DNA of 64,000 nucleotides from NCBI RefSeq assembly GCF_025466085.1, contig NZ_JANLOD010000048.1, positions 124,001 through 188,000 of the forward strand. Direction: 5' to 3'. Below are positions 35,563 to 44,214 of the stretch, one piece after another. Below the pieces are notes generated by a model. The model was given only the letters and a program-made list of their open reading frames with translations, was not told where the DNA came from and ran no database searches. The stretch comes from Pseudomonas sp. 14P_8.1_Bac3 (GTDB lineage: Bacteria > Pseudomonadota > Gammaproteobacteria > Pseudomonadales > Pseudomonadaceae). Both the position numbers and the translations under genes were made by a program. Position 1 is the stretch's first letter. Each line of letters begins with the position of its first letter.

Positions 35563-36480
35563 TCAGGCCAGGCTGTCCGGATCGCCAAAGAACATCTGAA
35601 TCCGCGAGCGCAACCAGCGTTCACCCGGATCATTGTCCTGCGACCCGCGCCACGCCATGTGCAATTCGAAGCTGCGTACTGGCAGCGGTGGATCTTCCGC
35701 CCGCACACCACCGGCCGCCGTCAACGCTTCCGCCGTGTAATCCGGCACGGTTGCGACGATATCAGTACCGCTGATCAGCGTACTCAGGCCGTTGAACTGC
35801 GGCACCGCGAGCACCACGTGGCGTTTGCGCCCGAGTTTTTCCAGTTCCTCATCTATGAAGCCGCTCAGGTCACCCGCAAACGACACCAGCGCATGTGGGC
35901 GGGCGCAGAAGTCGTCCAGGCTCAACGGCCCCGGCACACTGTCGGCGCGCAGCAGCTTCGGCGAACTGCGGCGCAGCACCTTGCGCTTGGCGTTGGCCGG
36001 CAGGTCGGTGGTGTAGCTGACGCCGATGGAAATCTCACCGGAGGCCAGCAATCCTGGCATCAGGATGTAGTTGACCCGCCGCACCACCAGCACGATCCCC
36101 GGCGATTCGGCGCGCAGACGCTTGAGCAGCATCGGCAACAGGGCGAACTCGACATCGTCCGACAGACCGATACGAAACACTGCGGTACTGGTCGCCGGGT
36201 CGAATTCCGCCGCGCGACTGACCGCGGTGGAAATCGAGTCCAGGGCCGGGGAGAGCAGGGCAAAGATCTCCACCGCCCGGGCGGACGGCTCCATGCTGCG
36301 GCCGGTGCGTACGAACAGCGGGTCATCGAACAGGCCACGCAGACGCGAGAGCGCCGCGCTGATGGCCGGTTGGCCGAGGAACAATTTTTCCGCGGCACGG
36401 GTCACACTGCGTTCATGCATCAATGTTTCAAAAACGATCAACAGGTTCAGGTCGACACGACGCAGGTCATTACGATTCAT
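35563..36480 (-). CDS. mexT: LysR-type activator MexT
   Basis: A 305-residue LysR regulator almost identical in pattern to P. aeruginosa MexT: MNRNDLRRVDLNLLIVFETL, the helix-turn-helix VTRAAEKLFLGQPAISAALSR, and later GLSDDVEFALLP. MexT activates mexEF-oprN and mexS. The frame is intact, without the duplication that silences mexT in some PAO1 lines, so it should be functional. I start at ATG 36480, as in MexT; a longer frame to 36543 begins in the mexS promoter region. It lies 255 bp upstream of mexE in the same orientation. Confidence 0.95.
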   Translation of the reverse strand: MNRNDLRRVDLNLLIVFETLMHERSVTRAAEKLFLGQPAISAALSRLRGLFDDPLFVRTGRSMEPSARAVEIFALLSPALDSISTAVSRAAEFDPATSTAVFRIGLSDDVEFALLPMLLKRLRAESPGIVLVVRRVNYILMPGLLASGEISIGVSYTTDLPANAKRKVLRRSSPKLLRADSVPGPLSLDDFCARPHALVSFAGDLSGFIDEELEKLGRKRHVVLAVPQFNGLSTLISGTDIVATVPDYTAEALTAAGGVRAEDPPLPVRSFELHMAWRGSQDNDPGERWLRSRIQMFFGDPDSLA

Positions 36481-36749
36481 CTGGAGTCCTGGCAGAGTCA
36501 TCAAGCTTGACGAGAGCAGCCATATGAGAACAATGGCCGGCATGAATATTAAGGGGAAAGGCTGCTACTCTGCACCGAGTAATTCAGTTTTCCTACAAAG
36601 GCTGCTTCGGATTCTTACGACATTTGACGATGTCGCCGCTGCTGCGGAATCAATGACAGGCATGTCGACTATTAATAGCCACTGATGGTCTTGGGCGGAA
36701 AGCCCAGATAGAGTTCATGGCATTAGAGGTTTCTTTGGCGAGGTTTGCG
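36481..36749. promoter_or_regulatory. mexT-mexS divergent control region
   Basis: A 269-bp spacer between the divergent genes. It holds a palindrome CTATTAATAG (36669-36678) directly after GTCGA, and ATCA 11 bp farther left, pieces reminiscent of a LysR/MexT site but not a clean match. mexS has GAGG before its ATG. Confidence 0.45.
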
Positions 36750-37772
36750 ATGTCCCGCACGATCCGTTTTCACAAGTTTGGTTCAGCCGAGGTGCTCAAA
36801 TGCGAAGAGCATGCGGCTGCTCTCCCTGCGCCGGGCGAAGTGCAGATTCGCGTCGAGGCGATTGGCATCAGCTGGTACGACATCCTCTGGCGCCAGAACC
36901 TGGCCTCTTCCCATGCCCGTCTGCCTTCAGGCCTCGGCCATGAAATGTCCGGCGTCGTCACGGCGGTCGGCGAGGGCGTCGATGACCTGTCCGTGGGTGA
37001 CAAGGTCGCCAGCTTCCCGGCAGAGAGCCCGAATGACTATCCCGTGTATGGCGAGCAGATCGTTCTGCCGCGCTCGGCACTGACCCGCTATCCGGACGTG
37101 CTCAGCCCGATTGAAGCGGCAGTGCACTACACGCCGCTGTTGATTGCCTACTTCGCGTATGCCGACCTGGCACGGGTCAAGCCTGGGCAATTCGCCCTGG
37201 TGACCGACGCCAGTCACTGCGCCGGTCCGTCCTTTGTACAGCTGGGCAAAGCCCTGGGTGTACGGGTGATTGCCGCAACCAAGACCGCGGAAGAGCGTGA
37301 ATACCTGCTGTCGCTGGGTGCCGAGAAAGTCATCGTCACTGAGGAAGAAGATCTGCTGATGCGGATCAACAAGATTACCGACAACCGCGGCGTCGACGTG
37401 GTGTTCGACGGTCTTGGCGGCCCGCAGATGTCGTTGCTCGGCGATGTGCTTGCACCGCGCGGTAGCCTGGTGCTGTACGGCCTGCAGGGCGGTAACCAGA
37501 CGCCATTCCCGGCTTGCGCAGCGTTCCAGAAGAACATTCAGTTCTTTGTGCACTGCATCGGCAACTTCACCGGCAAGCCGGAGCTGGGGATCATCCAGGA
37601 CACGGTTGCCCTGCAGCGGGCCTTGCGCGACATCAACCAGCTGACCGCCGACCGCGTCCTGCTGCCGCTCAAGACTCGGGTCTTCCCGTTTTCCGAGTTC
37701 GTTGAAGCACACCGTTACATGGACGAATGTCCATGCCGCGAGCGGGTTGCGCTTCAGGTTGAACCGGCGTAA
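36750..37772 (+). CDS. mexS: MexS, zinc-type alcohol dehydrogenase/quinone oxidoreductase family
   Basis: A 340-residue MDR-fold oxidoreductase with N-terminal GroES-like domain and C-terminal Rossmann domain (residues about 130-280). It matches MexS (Qrh): MSRTIRFHKFGSAEVLK, GLGHEMSGVVTAVGEGV and VVFDGLGGPQMSLLG. The catalytic zinc cysteine of classical ADHs is absent, as expected for this clade. Loss of MexS in P. aeruginosa leads to MexT-driven overexpression of mexEF-oprN, so it is thought to remove a MexT-activating metabolite. Start chosen at ATG 36750 with GAGG upstream. Confidence 0.94.
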   Translation: MSRTIRFHKFGSAEVLKCEEHAAALPAPGEVQIRVEAIGISWYDILWRQNLASSHARLPSGLGHEMSGVVTAVGEGVDDLSVGDKVASFPAESPNDYPVYGEQIVLPRSALTRYPDVLSPIEAAVHYTPLLIAYFAYADLARVKPGQFALVTDASHCAGPSFVQLGKALGVRVIAATKTAEEREYLLSLGAEKVIVTEEEDLLMRINKITDNRGVDVVFDGLGGPQMSLLGDVLAPRGSLVLYGLQGGNQTPFPACAAFQKNIQFFVHCIGNFTGKPELGIIQDTVALQRALRDINQLTADRVLLPLKTRVFPFSEFVEAHRYMDECPCRERVALQVEPA

Positions 37773-37787
37773 CAACATCCCTCTGAG

Positions 37788-37813
37788 AAGCCCGTGCCTG
37801 CACGGGCTTTTTT
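37788..37813 (+). terminator. Rho-independent terminator of mexS
   Basis: AAGCCCGTGC pairs with GCACGGGCTT, followed by a T run to 37813. Starts 15 bp after the stop. Confidence 0.93.
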
Positions 37814-37848
37814 CTGCCCGGAATTCCGAATAGAGGCAACGCCAACCA

Positions 37849-37873
37849 GTAGGCCCCAGCTTGCTGGCGATGG
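37849..37873. repeat. Single degenerate REP, CCAGC type
   Basis: GTAGGCCCCAGCTTGCTGGC followed by GATGG; one copy after the mexS terminator. Confidence 0.7.
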
Positions 37874-38111
37874 ACTGAAAGCGCCGCATTTACTCAGACA
37901 GCGCCCGCCAGCCTCATCAGCCAATACAAGTAATCCAATTCCTACAGATAACACTCCGTTTGGAACTCAAAAGCATCGTTAAGAACCTCTGTTTTACACT
38001 TAAGAGGGTGCAATGCAGCAACTGAACTGGTTTTTATCCTCGATCTGTATCTTCTAATCCCCTTTTAAGCCCTGATAATTGAATGATTACTTTCATCTCA
38101 AGGAAAGAGTC

Positions 38112-38360
38112 ATGTCTGGGTATCGGATTGATACTTTTAAACGCACATCTTTAATACATTTCCGACAAGCTGTAGGTCGATGCGCAGTTGCCAAACAACC
38201 GTGTGCGACTTCTTTCTTTATTTCTTGTGCTATATGTCTGTGGGGCGCTGTCGGATATTTCCTAGGACCTCTCTTTCAGCTCAATGTACCCGCTATTACG
38301 GGGCTTTGCAGCGAGCGGCCCTTCGCCGGAATGGAGGCATTGTCGAGTTATTTCAAATAA
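38112..38360 (+). CDS. Possible small protein, 82 residues, unknown
   Basis: An open frame starting MSGYRIDTFKRTSLIHF with a good AAGGAAAG seven bases before the ATG. One hydrophobic stretch, TSFFISCAICLWGAVGYFLG, could be a membrane span, and five cysteines are present. Codon use is unlike the neighbours and the region is A/T-rich. I do not recognise it and it may be chance. Otherwise the 670-bp gap 37814-38486 holds only a REP remnant and dyads. Confidence 0.25.
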   Translation: MSGYRIDTFKRTSLIHFRQAVGRCAVAKQPCATSFFISCAICLWGAVGYFLGPLFQLNVPAITGLCSERPFAGMEALSSYFK

Positions 38361-38362
38361 TT

Positions 38363-38438
38363 ACTTAAGACTTAAGTGTTAGCATTTGAATAACGTCCAG
38401 CACTTCATGCATGGCAGGCAATCCGCCTGCGCAATGCA
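38363..38438. promoter_or_regulatory. Perfect dyad and leader hairpin upstream of the unknown gene at 38487
   Basis: ACTTAAG A CTTAAGT (38363-38377) is a perfect 7-1-7 palindrome. Downstream, GCAGGC (38414-38419) pairs with GCCTGC (38425-38430), extended by TGCAT/ATGCA (38408-38412, 38434-38438). An operator followed by a leader structure is plausible. Confidence 0.4.
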
Positions 38439-38486
38439 TATTGTTGTTTGCGCACTATTGAACTTACGAGCATCAGGTAAATAAAG

Positions 38487-39968
38487 ATGACCCTTATCCA
38501 TGACCAGGCGATGAATTATGTCTACCAGCAAATGCTGCAACGCTTGCTGAGTTTCTTTTCCCGGGCGGAACGCACCGCTTTGCAGCTGATGATCCAGCGG
38601 TTGGTCGTCACTGCGGGCGGCATGGAGAACATTGGTGATTACAAGGTACTGGCGATCCAGAACGGGTCGCGGGACAGTTGCTACACCCTGGCGCTGCTAC
38701 GCGCGGCGCAACTGAGCATTGCGGGCAGGGCGCCTGCGACCTTCCAGCTGCGCGTGGCTTCGCTGCGCATGAGCGGCGGCAGTGCGACGGCGCAGGACAA
38801 CATTCATCGCTGCTACAGCGCGCTGTTTCTCTACGACGATCCGCGGGCCGAAGTGGTGATGGCCGATAATCGTGAGGTGTTGCCGTTCGCCCACCCCACG
38901 CCGATCTCGGACGCGGGCCGCGAAGCCAATCGACTGAACCTGCTGATGGTCGGGCATCGGCGGGCCCTCGATGGCCCGCTTGACCTGTGGGACGACAGGT
39001 ATCTGGCCACCGGCGAGTTCTATGGACAGGTTGCCCGTTGGAACCGCGGCGTCGATGCCCTGGTCAGCAGCGACACGCCGCGCCAGCAGAAACTGTTTAT
39101 CGAAGGCCTCAAGCGGGCGGCTGCCAAGGCCGGGCTCAAGGCGTCGAACCCTCGCGGGACGGGCCTCGACGAGCTGTTTGCATCCCTGGACGAGTTCGGC
39201 AGCGACTGTTATCGCGGGTTTTATGGCGGCAAGGGCCAGGCACAATGGCGTCCGGCCGAGCAGTTCGAAGCCTGCCGTCGCACGACGTTCATCGACATCC
39301 ACGACATGCTGGTCAGCAATCTGGAAGAACGTTGGCCCTTGCTCACCGAGTTCCTGGGTTTCCAGCCGGATGAACTCACGGCCCAACTCAGTGACAACGA
39401 CTACATCAGCCCACAGATATCGGCCCATGTCCGGGGTTTGCAGGCGTGTTTCGTCCACGGTCGCAGCTATGAATCGGGCGTCGCCGAGTACTTGCAACGC
39501 GCCCTGGTCATGATGCGCCGCAAGAAACTCCCGGAGCGTCTGTGCGTACAAGCCATGGAGCTCTTCGGCAACCCGGCGCGGATATTTGATCAGCGTGGTG
39601 TGGCGGCGGCCGAAGCGCAAAAAAGCCTCGGCTTGAGCGAGGCGCAACTGGTCTGCCTGCTTTTTGCGCCTTTTGTCGAAAACGGTGCCGGGCTTGAGCG
39701 TTTCCTGCGTCAGTGCCATCCGGGAATGTTGGTTGCGATGCCTGACTTGCACCGGGCGATGCAGGGCAATCCGGTGTCGGAGCAGATCGCGCAATGGATG
39801 GTCGACGTCAGCGGGCTGCCTGTCAGCCTGATCGGCAGGCTGTATCGCATGGGGCCGTTGCCTCGCATCCAGAGCGGTTTGATCGGCGGCGAGTTCGCCG
39901 ATGGAGACGGGCGGTCCGATTATGGCAATGGTGCTGCGGTGGCGGGTGAATGGTCAGCGGGACATTGA
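38487..39968 (+). CDS. Conserved-looking protein of unknown function, 493 residues
   Basis: A soluble protein of 493 residues with codon use typical of this chromosome, so a real gene. It starts MTLIHDQAMNYVYQQMLQRLL with AGGTAA seven bases upstream. There is no signal peptide or clear membrane span. A GGKGQAQW segment is not a P-loop. Histidines and Asp/Glu cluster around TFIDIHDMLVSNLEERWPLL, but I cannot name a fold. The 3' end overlaps the MocR-type gene by 19 bases, so the two are co-translated. The C-terminal 30 residues are low-complexity, as often seen in overlapping genes. Confidence 0.8.
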   Translation: MTLIHDQAMNYVYQQMLQRLLSFFSRAERTALQLMIQRLVVTAGGMENIGDYKVLAIQNGSRDSCYTLALLRAAQLSIAGRAPATFQLRVASLRMSGGSATAQDNIHRCYSALFLYDDPRAEVVMADNREVLPFAHPTPISDAGREANRLNLLMVGHRRALDGPLDLWDDRYLATGEFYGQVARWNRGVDALVSSDTPRQQKLFIEGLKRAAAKAGLKASNPRGTGLDELFASLDEFGSDCYRGFYGGKGQAQWRPAEQFEACRRTTFIDIHDMLVSNLEERWPLLTEFLGFQPDELTAQLSDNDYISPQISAHVRGLQACFVHGRSYESGVAEYLQRALVMMRRKKLPERLCVQAMELFGNPARIFDQRGVAAAEAQKSLGLSEAQLVCLLFAPFVENGAGLERFLRQCHPGMLVAMPDLHRAMQGNPVSEQIAQWMVDVSGLPVSLIGRLYRMGPLPRIQSGLIGGEFADGDGRSDYGNGAAVAGEWSAGH

Positions 39969-41365
39969 AAGCAGCGCGCGAGACCGACTTTGCCTATCAG
40001 GCGGTGTACCGATACCTGACTCATCTGATCAACGAGCCGGCCAACGACGCGAGTGTCCGTTTACCTTCGTTGCGTCAGTTGGCCAATCGCCTGAGCGTCT
40101 CGATCTCGACCATACAGTACGCCTACTCGCTGCTGGAAAAAGAAGGACGCGTCTATTCGGTGGCCAAGTCCGGGTACTACGCTCTGCCGGTGTCCTCGAT
40201 CAATATGCCCGGCAATGGCAAGGACCTGCTCGAAACCGTCTATGTCAGCGCCCGGCGCCCGGGCATGCTGGTGTTCAGCGCCGATGAGCCGGCCTTGCTG
40301 CAGCCATTGGACAGTCCGCTGCTGCTGTTGGAACGTGAACTGTTGCGCCAGTACCCGCGCCTGCCGCGACCGCCTTCACAGCCGAGCGGCGAACTGGAAC
40401 TGCGCGCGGCCCTGGCGGCGCGCTATACAACGTCGCCAACACGCTGCTGGCACGCGGATGACGTCTACATTGGCGCCGACTTGCGGGGTGTCCTGGAAAT
40501 ACTGATCGCGGTGCTGGGCCTCAAGGGCGCTGCAGTGGTGGTCGAGTCGCCGTGTGACTGGACGATTCTGCGTCTGTTGCAGGCGGCGGACGTTCAAGTG
40601 ATGGAATGGCCGGTACAAGCCAACGGCAGTCTGGATGCTGAATGCCTCAAGGAGTTGCTGGAATCCCGGCCGGTACGGCTGGTGCTGCTGTCGTCGGGGT
40701 TGAGTGTGCCACGGGGCAGTCTGGCGCCCGATGACAACCGGCGAGCCATTGCCCGGTTGCTGGAGCGGCATGGTAGCTGGGTGCTGGAAAACGACTGTTA
40801 CGGCGAGCTCGAATTCGAAGCTGGCGGCCTGCGATTCCGCGATTTGCTCGACCCTGACCGGCTGATCGTGTTTTCCACGTTCGAGAAAATCATCGGGCCG
40901 GAAGCCCCCTACGGCTATCTGCTGTCGCGGCATTTCAGAGAACAATTGCAGCGGCACTTTCTGCTGCGCTCGTTCCGCCTGTCGCCGATCCGCCAGAAAG
41001 CCATCGCCCGTTTGTACGGCAATGGGCGGATCGATCAGCATCTTCAGGTGCTGCGCCGGTTGCTCAAGGATCGCAAAGTACAGATGACCCAGCTGTTACA
41101 GGAGCGGCTGGGCGATGCCTTGCAAGTCGTGGAACCTCAAGGTGGGGCGACGATCTGGGCGCGTTCGTTGCGTCAGGTTGACATGCGCCGGGTGTTTCAG
41201 CGCCTGCTCAAGCATCACGTGGTCATTGCGCCGGGCGAGCTGTTCAGCCTGCAGGGCCTACACTCACAGCACTTGCGCTTGAGTCACGCCTTTGGTGGCG
41301 ATCATGACCTGGGAGCTGCGTTGAGCCTGATAGGGGACGCGTTGCGGCTCGAATCCATCGACTGA
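39950..41365 (+). CDS. MocR-type regulator (GntR HTH fused to aminotransferase-like domain)
   Basis: A 471-residue protein. Residues 10-75 are a GntR winged helix (LPSLRQLANRLSVSISTIQYAYSLLEKEG); from about 100 a fold-type I aminotransferase domain follows. The expected PLP lysine is K313 in FSTFEKIIGPEAPYGYL, in place of the usual GTFSK. The upstream Asp/Tyr (LENDCYGELEF) fits PLP binding. MocR proteins regulate by sensing PLP-linked metabolites. The gene overlaps the unknown 493-residue gene by 19 bases, an odd arrangement since MocR genes are usually divergent from their targets. Confidence 0.88.
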   Translation: MVSGTLKAARETDFAYQAVYRYLTHLINEPANDASVRLPSLRQLANRLSVSISTIQYAYSLLEKEGRVYSVAKSGYYALPVSSINMPGNGKDLLETVYVSARRPGMLVFSADEPALLQPLDSPLLLLERELLRQYPRLPRPPSQPSGELELRAALAARYTTSPTRCWHADDVYIGADLRGVLEILIAVLGLKGAAVVVESPCDWTILRLLQAADVQVMEWPVQANGSLDAECLKELLESRPVRLVLLSSGLSVPRGSLAPDDNRRAIARLLERHGSWVLENDCYGELEFEAGGLRFRDLLDPDRLIVFSTFEKIIGPEAPYGYLLSRHFREQLQRHFLLRSFRLSPIRQKAIARLYGNGRIDQHLQVLRRLLKDRKVQMTQLLQERLGDALQVVEPQGGATIWARSLRQVDMRRVFQRLLKHHVVIAPGELFSLQGLHSQHLRLSHAFGGDHDLGAALSLIGDALRLESID

Positions 41366-41476
41366 ACGTGGGCAAAAACAACCGGTGCGCCCGGTGGATC
41401 GATCCCATCGCGTTACGGTCAAACTGCCAGTAAACTGCGATCCTATTCCTGAACCACTCTATTCCAGAGGTTTTGC

Positions 41477-43126
41477 ATGACACTCAGTCCTTTTGCGGGC
41501 AAACCGGCACCGGCAGAATTGTTGGTCGACATCCCGCGACTGGTCACGGCCTATTACACCGGCCAGCCCGATGCCGCCATCTCGACCCAGCGCGTTGCCT
41601 TTGGCACGTCCGGGCACCGGGGCAGCTCGTTCGACCTGAGTTTCAACGAATGGCACGTCCTGGCGATCAGTCAGGCGATCTGCCTGTACCGCGAAGCCCA
41701 GGGCATCGACGGGCCGTTGTTTGTCGGCATCGACACCCACGCGCTGTCCACCCCGGCCGGCGCCAGTGCCCTCGAAGTGCTGGCCGCCAACGGCGTCACG
41801 GTGATGATCGCCGAGGGCGACGAATACACCCCGACACCGGCAATTTCCCACGCGATTCTCTGCTACAACCGTGGCCGCACTACCGGGCTGGCGGACGGCA
41901 TCGTCATCACGCCGTCCCACAACCCGCCGCAAAGCGGTGGCTATAAATACAACCCCACCAACGGTGGCCCGGCCGACACCCACATCACCAAGTGGATCGA
42001 GGCGAAGGCCAACGAACTGCTGGGCAACAAGCTTGCCGGTGTCAAGCGCATCAGCTATGAGCAGGCGCTGAAGGCCAACACCACCCACCGACACGACTAC
42101 CTCAACACCTACGTCGCCGACCTGATCAACGTGATCGACTTCGATGCCATTCGCGGTGCCAAGCTCCATCTGGGCGTGGATCCGCTGGGTGGAGCAGGGG
42201 TGCGCTATTGGTCGGCGATTGCCGAACATTACAAGCTCGACCTTGAAGTGGTGAACAAACAGGTTGATTCGACCTTCCGCTTCATGACGGTCGACTGGGA
42301 CGGCCAGATCCGCATGGACCCTTCGTCCAGCCACGCCATGCAAGGCCTGATCGGCCTGAAAGAGCGCTTCGACGTGGCGTTTGCCTGCGATCCCGATCAC
42401 GACCGTCACGGCATTGTCACGCCATCGGGTGGCTTGCTGCAGCCAAACGCCTACCTCGCCGTCTCGATCGACTACTTGTTCCAGAACCGCCCGCAATGGC
42501 GTGCCGATGCGGCCGTGGGCAAAACAGTGGTCAGCAGTGGTTTGATCGATCGTGTGGCCAAGCGCCTCGGCCGTCGCCTGTACGAAGTGCCGGTCGGCTT
42601 CAAATGGTTTGCCGATGGTCTGTTCGACGGTTCGCTGGGTTTTGGCGGCGAAGAAAGTGCCGGTGCTTCGTTCCTGCGCAAGGACGGCGGGGTGTGGAGC
42701 ACTGACAAGGATGGCTTGATTCCGGCCCTGTTGGCGGCGGAAATGACCGCTCGCACTGGTCGTGACCCGAGCCAGGCTTACCGTGCCTTGACCGACGAAC
42801 TGGGTGAACCGTTCTCGGTACGGGTAGACGCCAAGGCCAATCCGGAACAGAAAGCGCTGCTGAGCAAGTTATCGCCGGATCAGGTCACCTCGACTCAACT
42901 GGCGGGCGAAGCGATCCAAAGCATCCTCAGCCATGCGCCGGGCAACGACCAGGCCATTGGCGGGCTGAAAGTCATGACCGAGAACGGCTGGTTTGCGGCG
43001 CGTCCTTCGGGGACCGAGGACATCTACAAGATCTACGCCGAGAGTTTCGTCAGCGACGAGCATCTTAAACAGTTGGTGGCGGAAGCGCAGACGTTGGTGG
43101 ATGGCGCTATTTCTGTGAATAAGTAA
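41477..43126 (+). CDS. pgm: Phosphoglucomutase (alpha-D-glucose-specific)
   Basis: A 549-residue phosphohexomutase of the Pgm type. It interconverts glucose 1-phosphate and glucose 6-phosphate. The active-site phosphoserine is S147 in ITPSHNPP, the metal loop is DPDHDRHG, the sugar-binding loop [12 protein letters not shown], and the phosphate-binding end [19 protein letters not shown] precedes the ATG. Monocistronic, ending in a REPIN and a bidirectional terminator. Confidence 0.96.
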   Translation: MTLSPFAGKPAPAELLVDIPRLVTAYYTGQPDAAISTQRVAFGTSGHRGSSFDLSFNEWHVLAISQAICLYREAQGIDGPLFVGIDTHALSTPAGASALEVLAANGVTVMIAEGDEYTPTPAISHAILCYNRGRTTGLADGIVITPSHNPPQSGGYKYNPTNGGPADTHITKWIEAKANELLGNKLAGVKRISYEQALKANTTHRHDYLNTYVADLINVIDFDAIRGAKLHLGVDPLGGAGVRYWSAIAEHYKLDLEVVNKQVDSTFRFMTVDWDGQIRMDPSSSHAMQGLIGLKERFDVAFACDPDHDRHGIVTPSGGLLQPNAYLAVSIDYLFQNRPQWRADAAVGKTVVSSGLIDRVAKRLGRRLYEVPVGFKWFADGLFDGSLGFGGEESAGASFLRKDGGVWSTDKDGLIPALLAAEMTARTGRDPSQAYRALTDELGEPFSVRVDAKANPEQKALLSKLSPDQVTSTQLAGEAIQSILSHAPGNDQAIGGLKVMTENGWFAARPSGTEDIYKIYAESFVSDEHLKQLVAEAQTLVDGAISVNK

Positions 43127-43131
43127 GACTC

Positions 43132-43195
43132 TTCGCGAGCAAGCCCGCTCCCACACGGCTGAATTAGCCCCTGTGGGAGCGGGCTTGCTCGCGAA
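43132..43195. repeat. REPIN after pgm
   Basis: Inverted pair TTCGCGAGCAAGCCCGCTCC / GGAGCGGGCTTGCTCGCGAA with a 22-bp spacer. Confidence 0.92.
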
Positions 43196-43223
43196 GACGG
43201 CGCCACGAACGCTAAAAAATCCG

Positions 43224-43263
43224 AAAAAAAAGGGGCGACCATCAAATGGCCGCCCCTTTTTTT
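43224..43263. terminator. Bidirectional terminator between pgm and the pirin gene
   Basis: A7-8 then GGGGCG, inner CCAT/ATGG, then CGCCCC and T7. The hairpin with A-tract and T-tract would end transcription of both convergent genes. Confidence 0.95.
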
Positions 43264-43280
43264 GGCTTGCATTCACCCCA

Positions 43281-43976
43281 TCAAGCCAAATCCACCAACA
43301 CGATTTCGCTGTCTTCAAGGGCCGTGACCCGCAATACCTGCTCATTCGCCACCGCTACACCGTCTCGAGCTTTTGCTTGTAACCCATTGACTTCAATTAC
43401 CCCTGTGGCCGGAACCAGGTACGCGCGACGACCGGTATCCAGTCGGTATTCAGCCGACTCGCCAGCCTTCAGGTTCGCCGCCACCAGGCGCGCATCAGCC
43501 CGAATCCGCAGGCTTTGATCGTCGCCGGCCTTGCCGCTGGCCAAGGTCACGAAGCCTTCACGCTGGCCCTTGGGAAACGGTTTCGCGCCCCAGGACGGGG
43601 CTAGGCCGGTTTCATTCGGGATGATCCAGATCTGGAAAATCCTGGTCTCAGTCGCTTCCAGGTTGTACTCGCTGTGAGCGATGCCAGTACCGGCACTCAT
43701 GACCTGAACGTCGCCTGCTTCGGTGCGGCCCTTGTTACCCAGGTTGTCTTCGTGGGTAATCGCGCCTTCACGAACGTAAGTGATGATCTCCATGTCCCGG
43801 TGCGGGTGTTTCGGGAACCCGGTGCCGGAAGCGATCACGTCATCGTTCCACACGCGCAGGTTGCCCCAGTTCATGCGCTTGGGGTCATGGTACTCGGCGA
43901 ACGAAAAGTGGTGATGTGCATCCAACCAGCCATGGTGGGCGCCGCCCAGGGAGTTGAAAGGTCTGAGTTCGAGCAT
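43281..43976 (-). CDS. Pirin family protein (YhhW type)
   Basis: A 231-residue bicupin pirin with metal ligands in FPKHPHRDMEIITYVREG (His-X-His) and later AGTGIAHSEYN with His and Glu. Some YhhW-like pirins oxidise quercetin; the physiological role is unsettled. The start MLELRPFNS at 43976 has CAGGAG upstream on the minus strand. Upstream frame extension has no support. Confidence 0.93.
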   Translation of the reverse strand: MLELRPFNSLGGAHHGWLDAHHHFSFAEYHDPKRMNWGNLRVWNDDVIASGTGFPKHPHRDMEIITYVREGAITHEDNLGNKGRTEAGDVQVMSAGTGIAHSEYNLEATETRIFQIWIIPNETGLAPSWGAKPFPKGQREGFVTLASGKAGDDQSLRIRADARLVAANLKAGESAEYRLDTGRRAYLVPATGVIEVNGLQAKARDGVAVANEQVLRVTALEDSEIVLVDLA

Positions 43977-44214
43977 GATCGTCTCCTGAAAAGGGTAGGT
44001 GATGGTGATCATCATCCAGCAGACTCTGATCGATAAAAAGCGTAAATAATGCCTGAATAACATCGAATAATTTGATATGAAATAAGCTCGAAATGATCTT
44101 ATCCAGCCTTCACTTCATCGCATAAGCCAATGACCTGTAAGCATTTCACTAGAACTGAACGGCAAATGCAGACACCATAGGCCGCAACAGCCTCACACCC
44201 TGGAGTCAGCCCGC

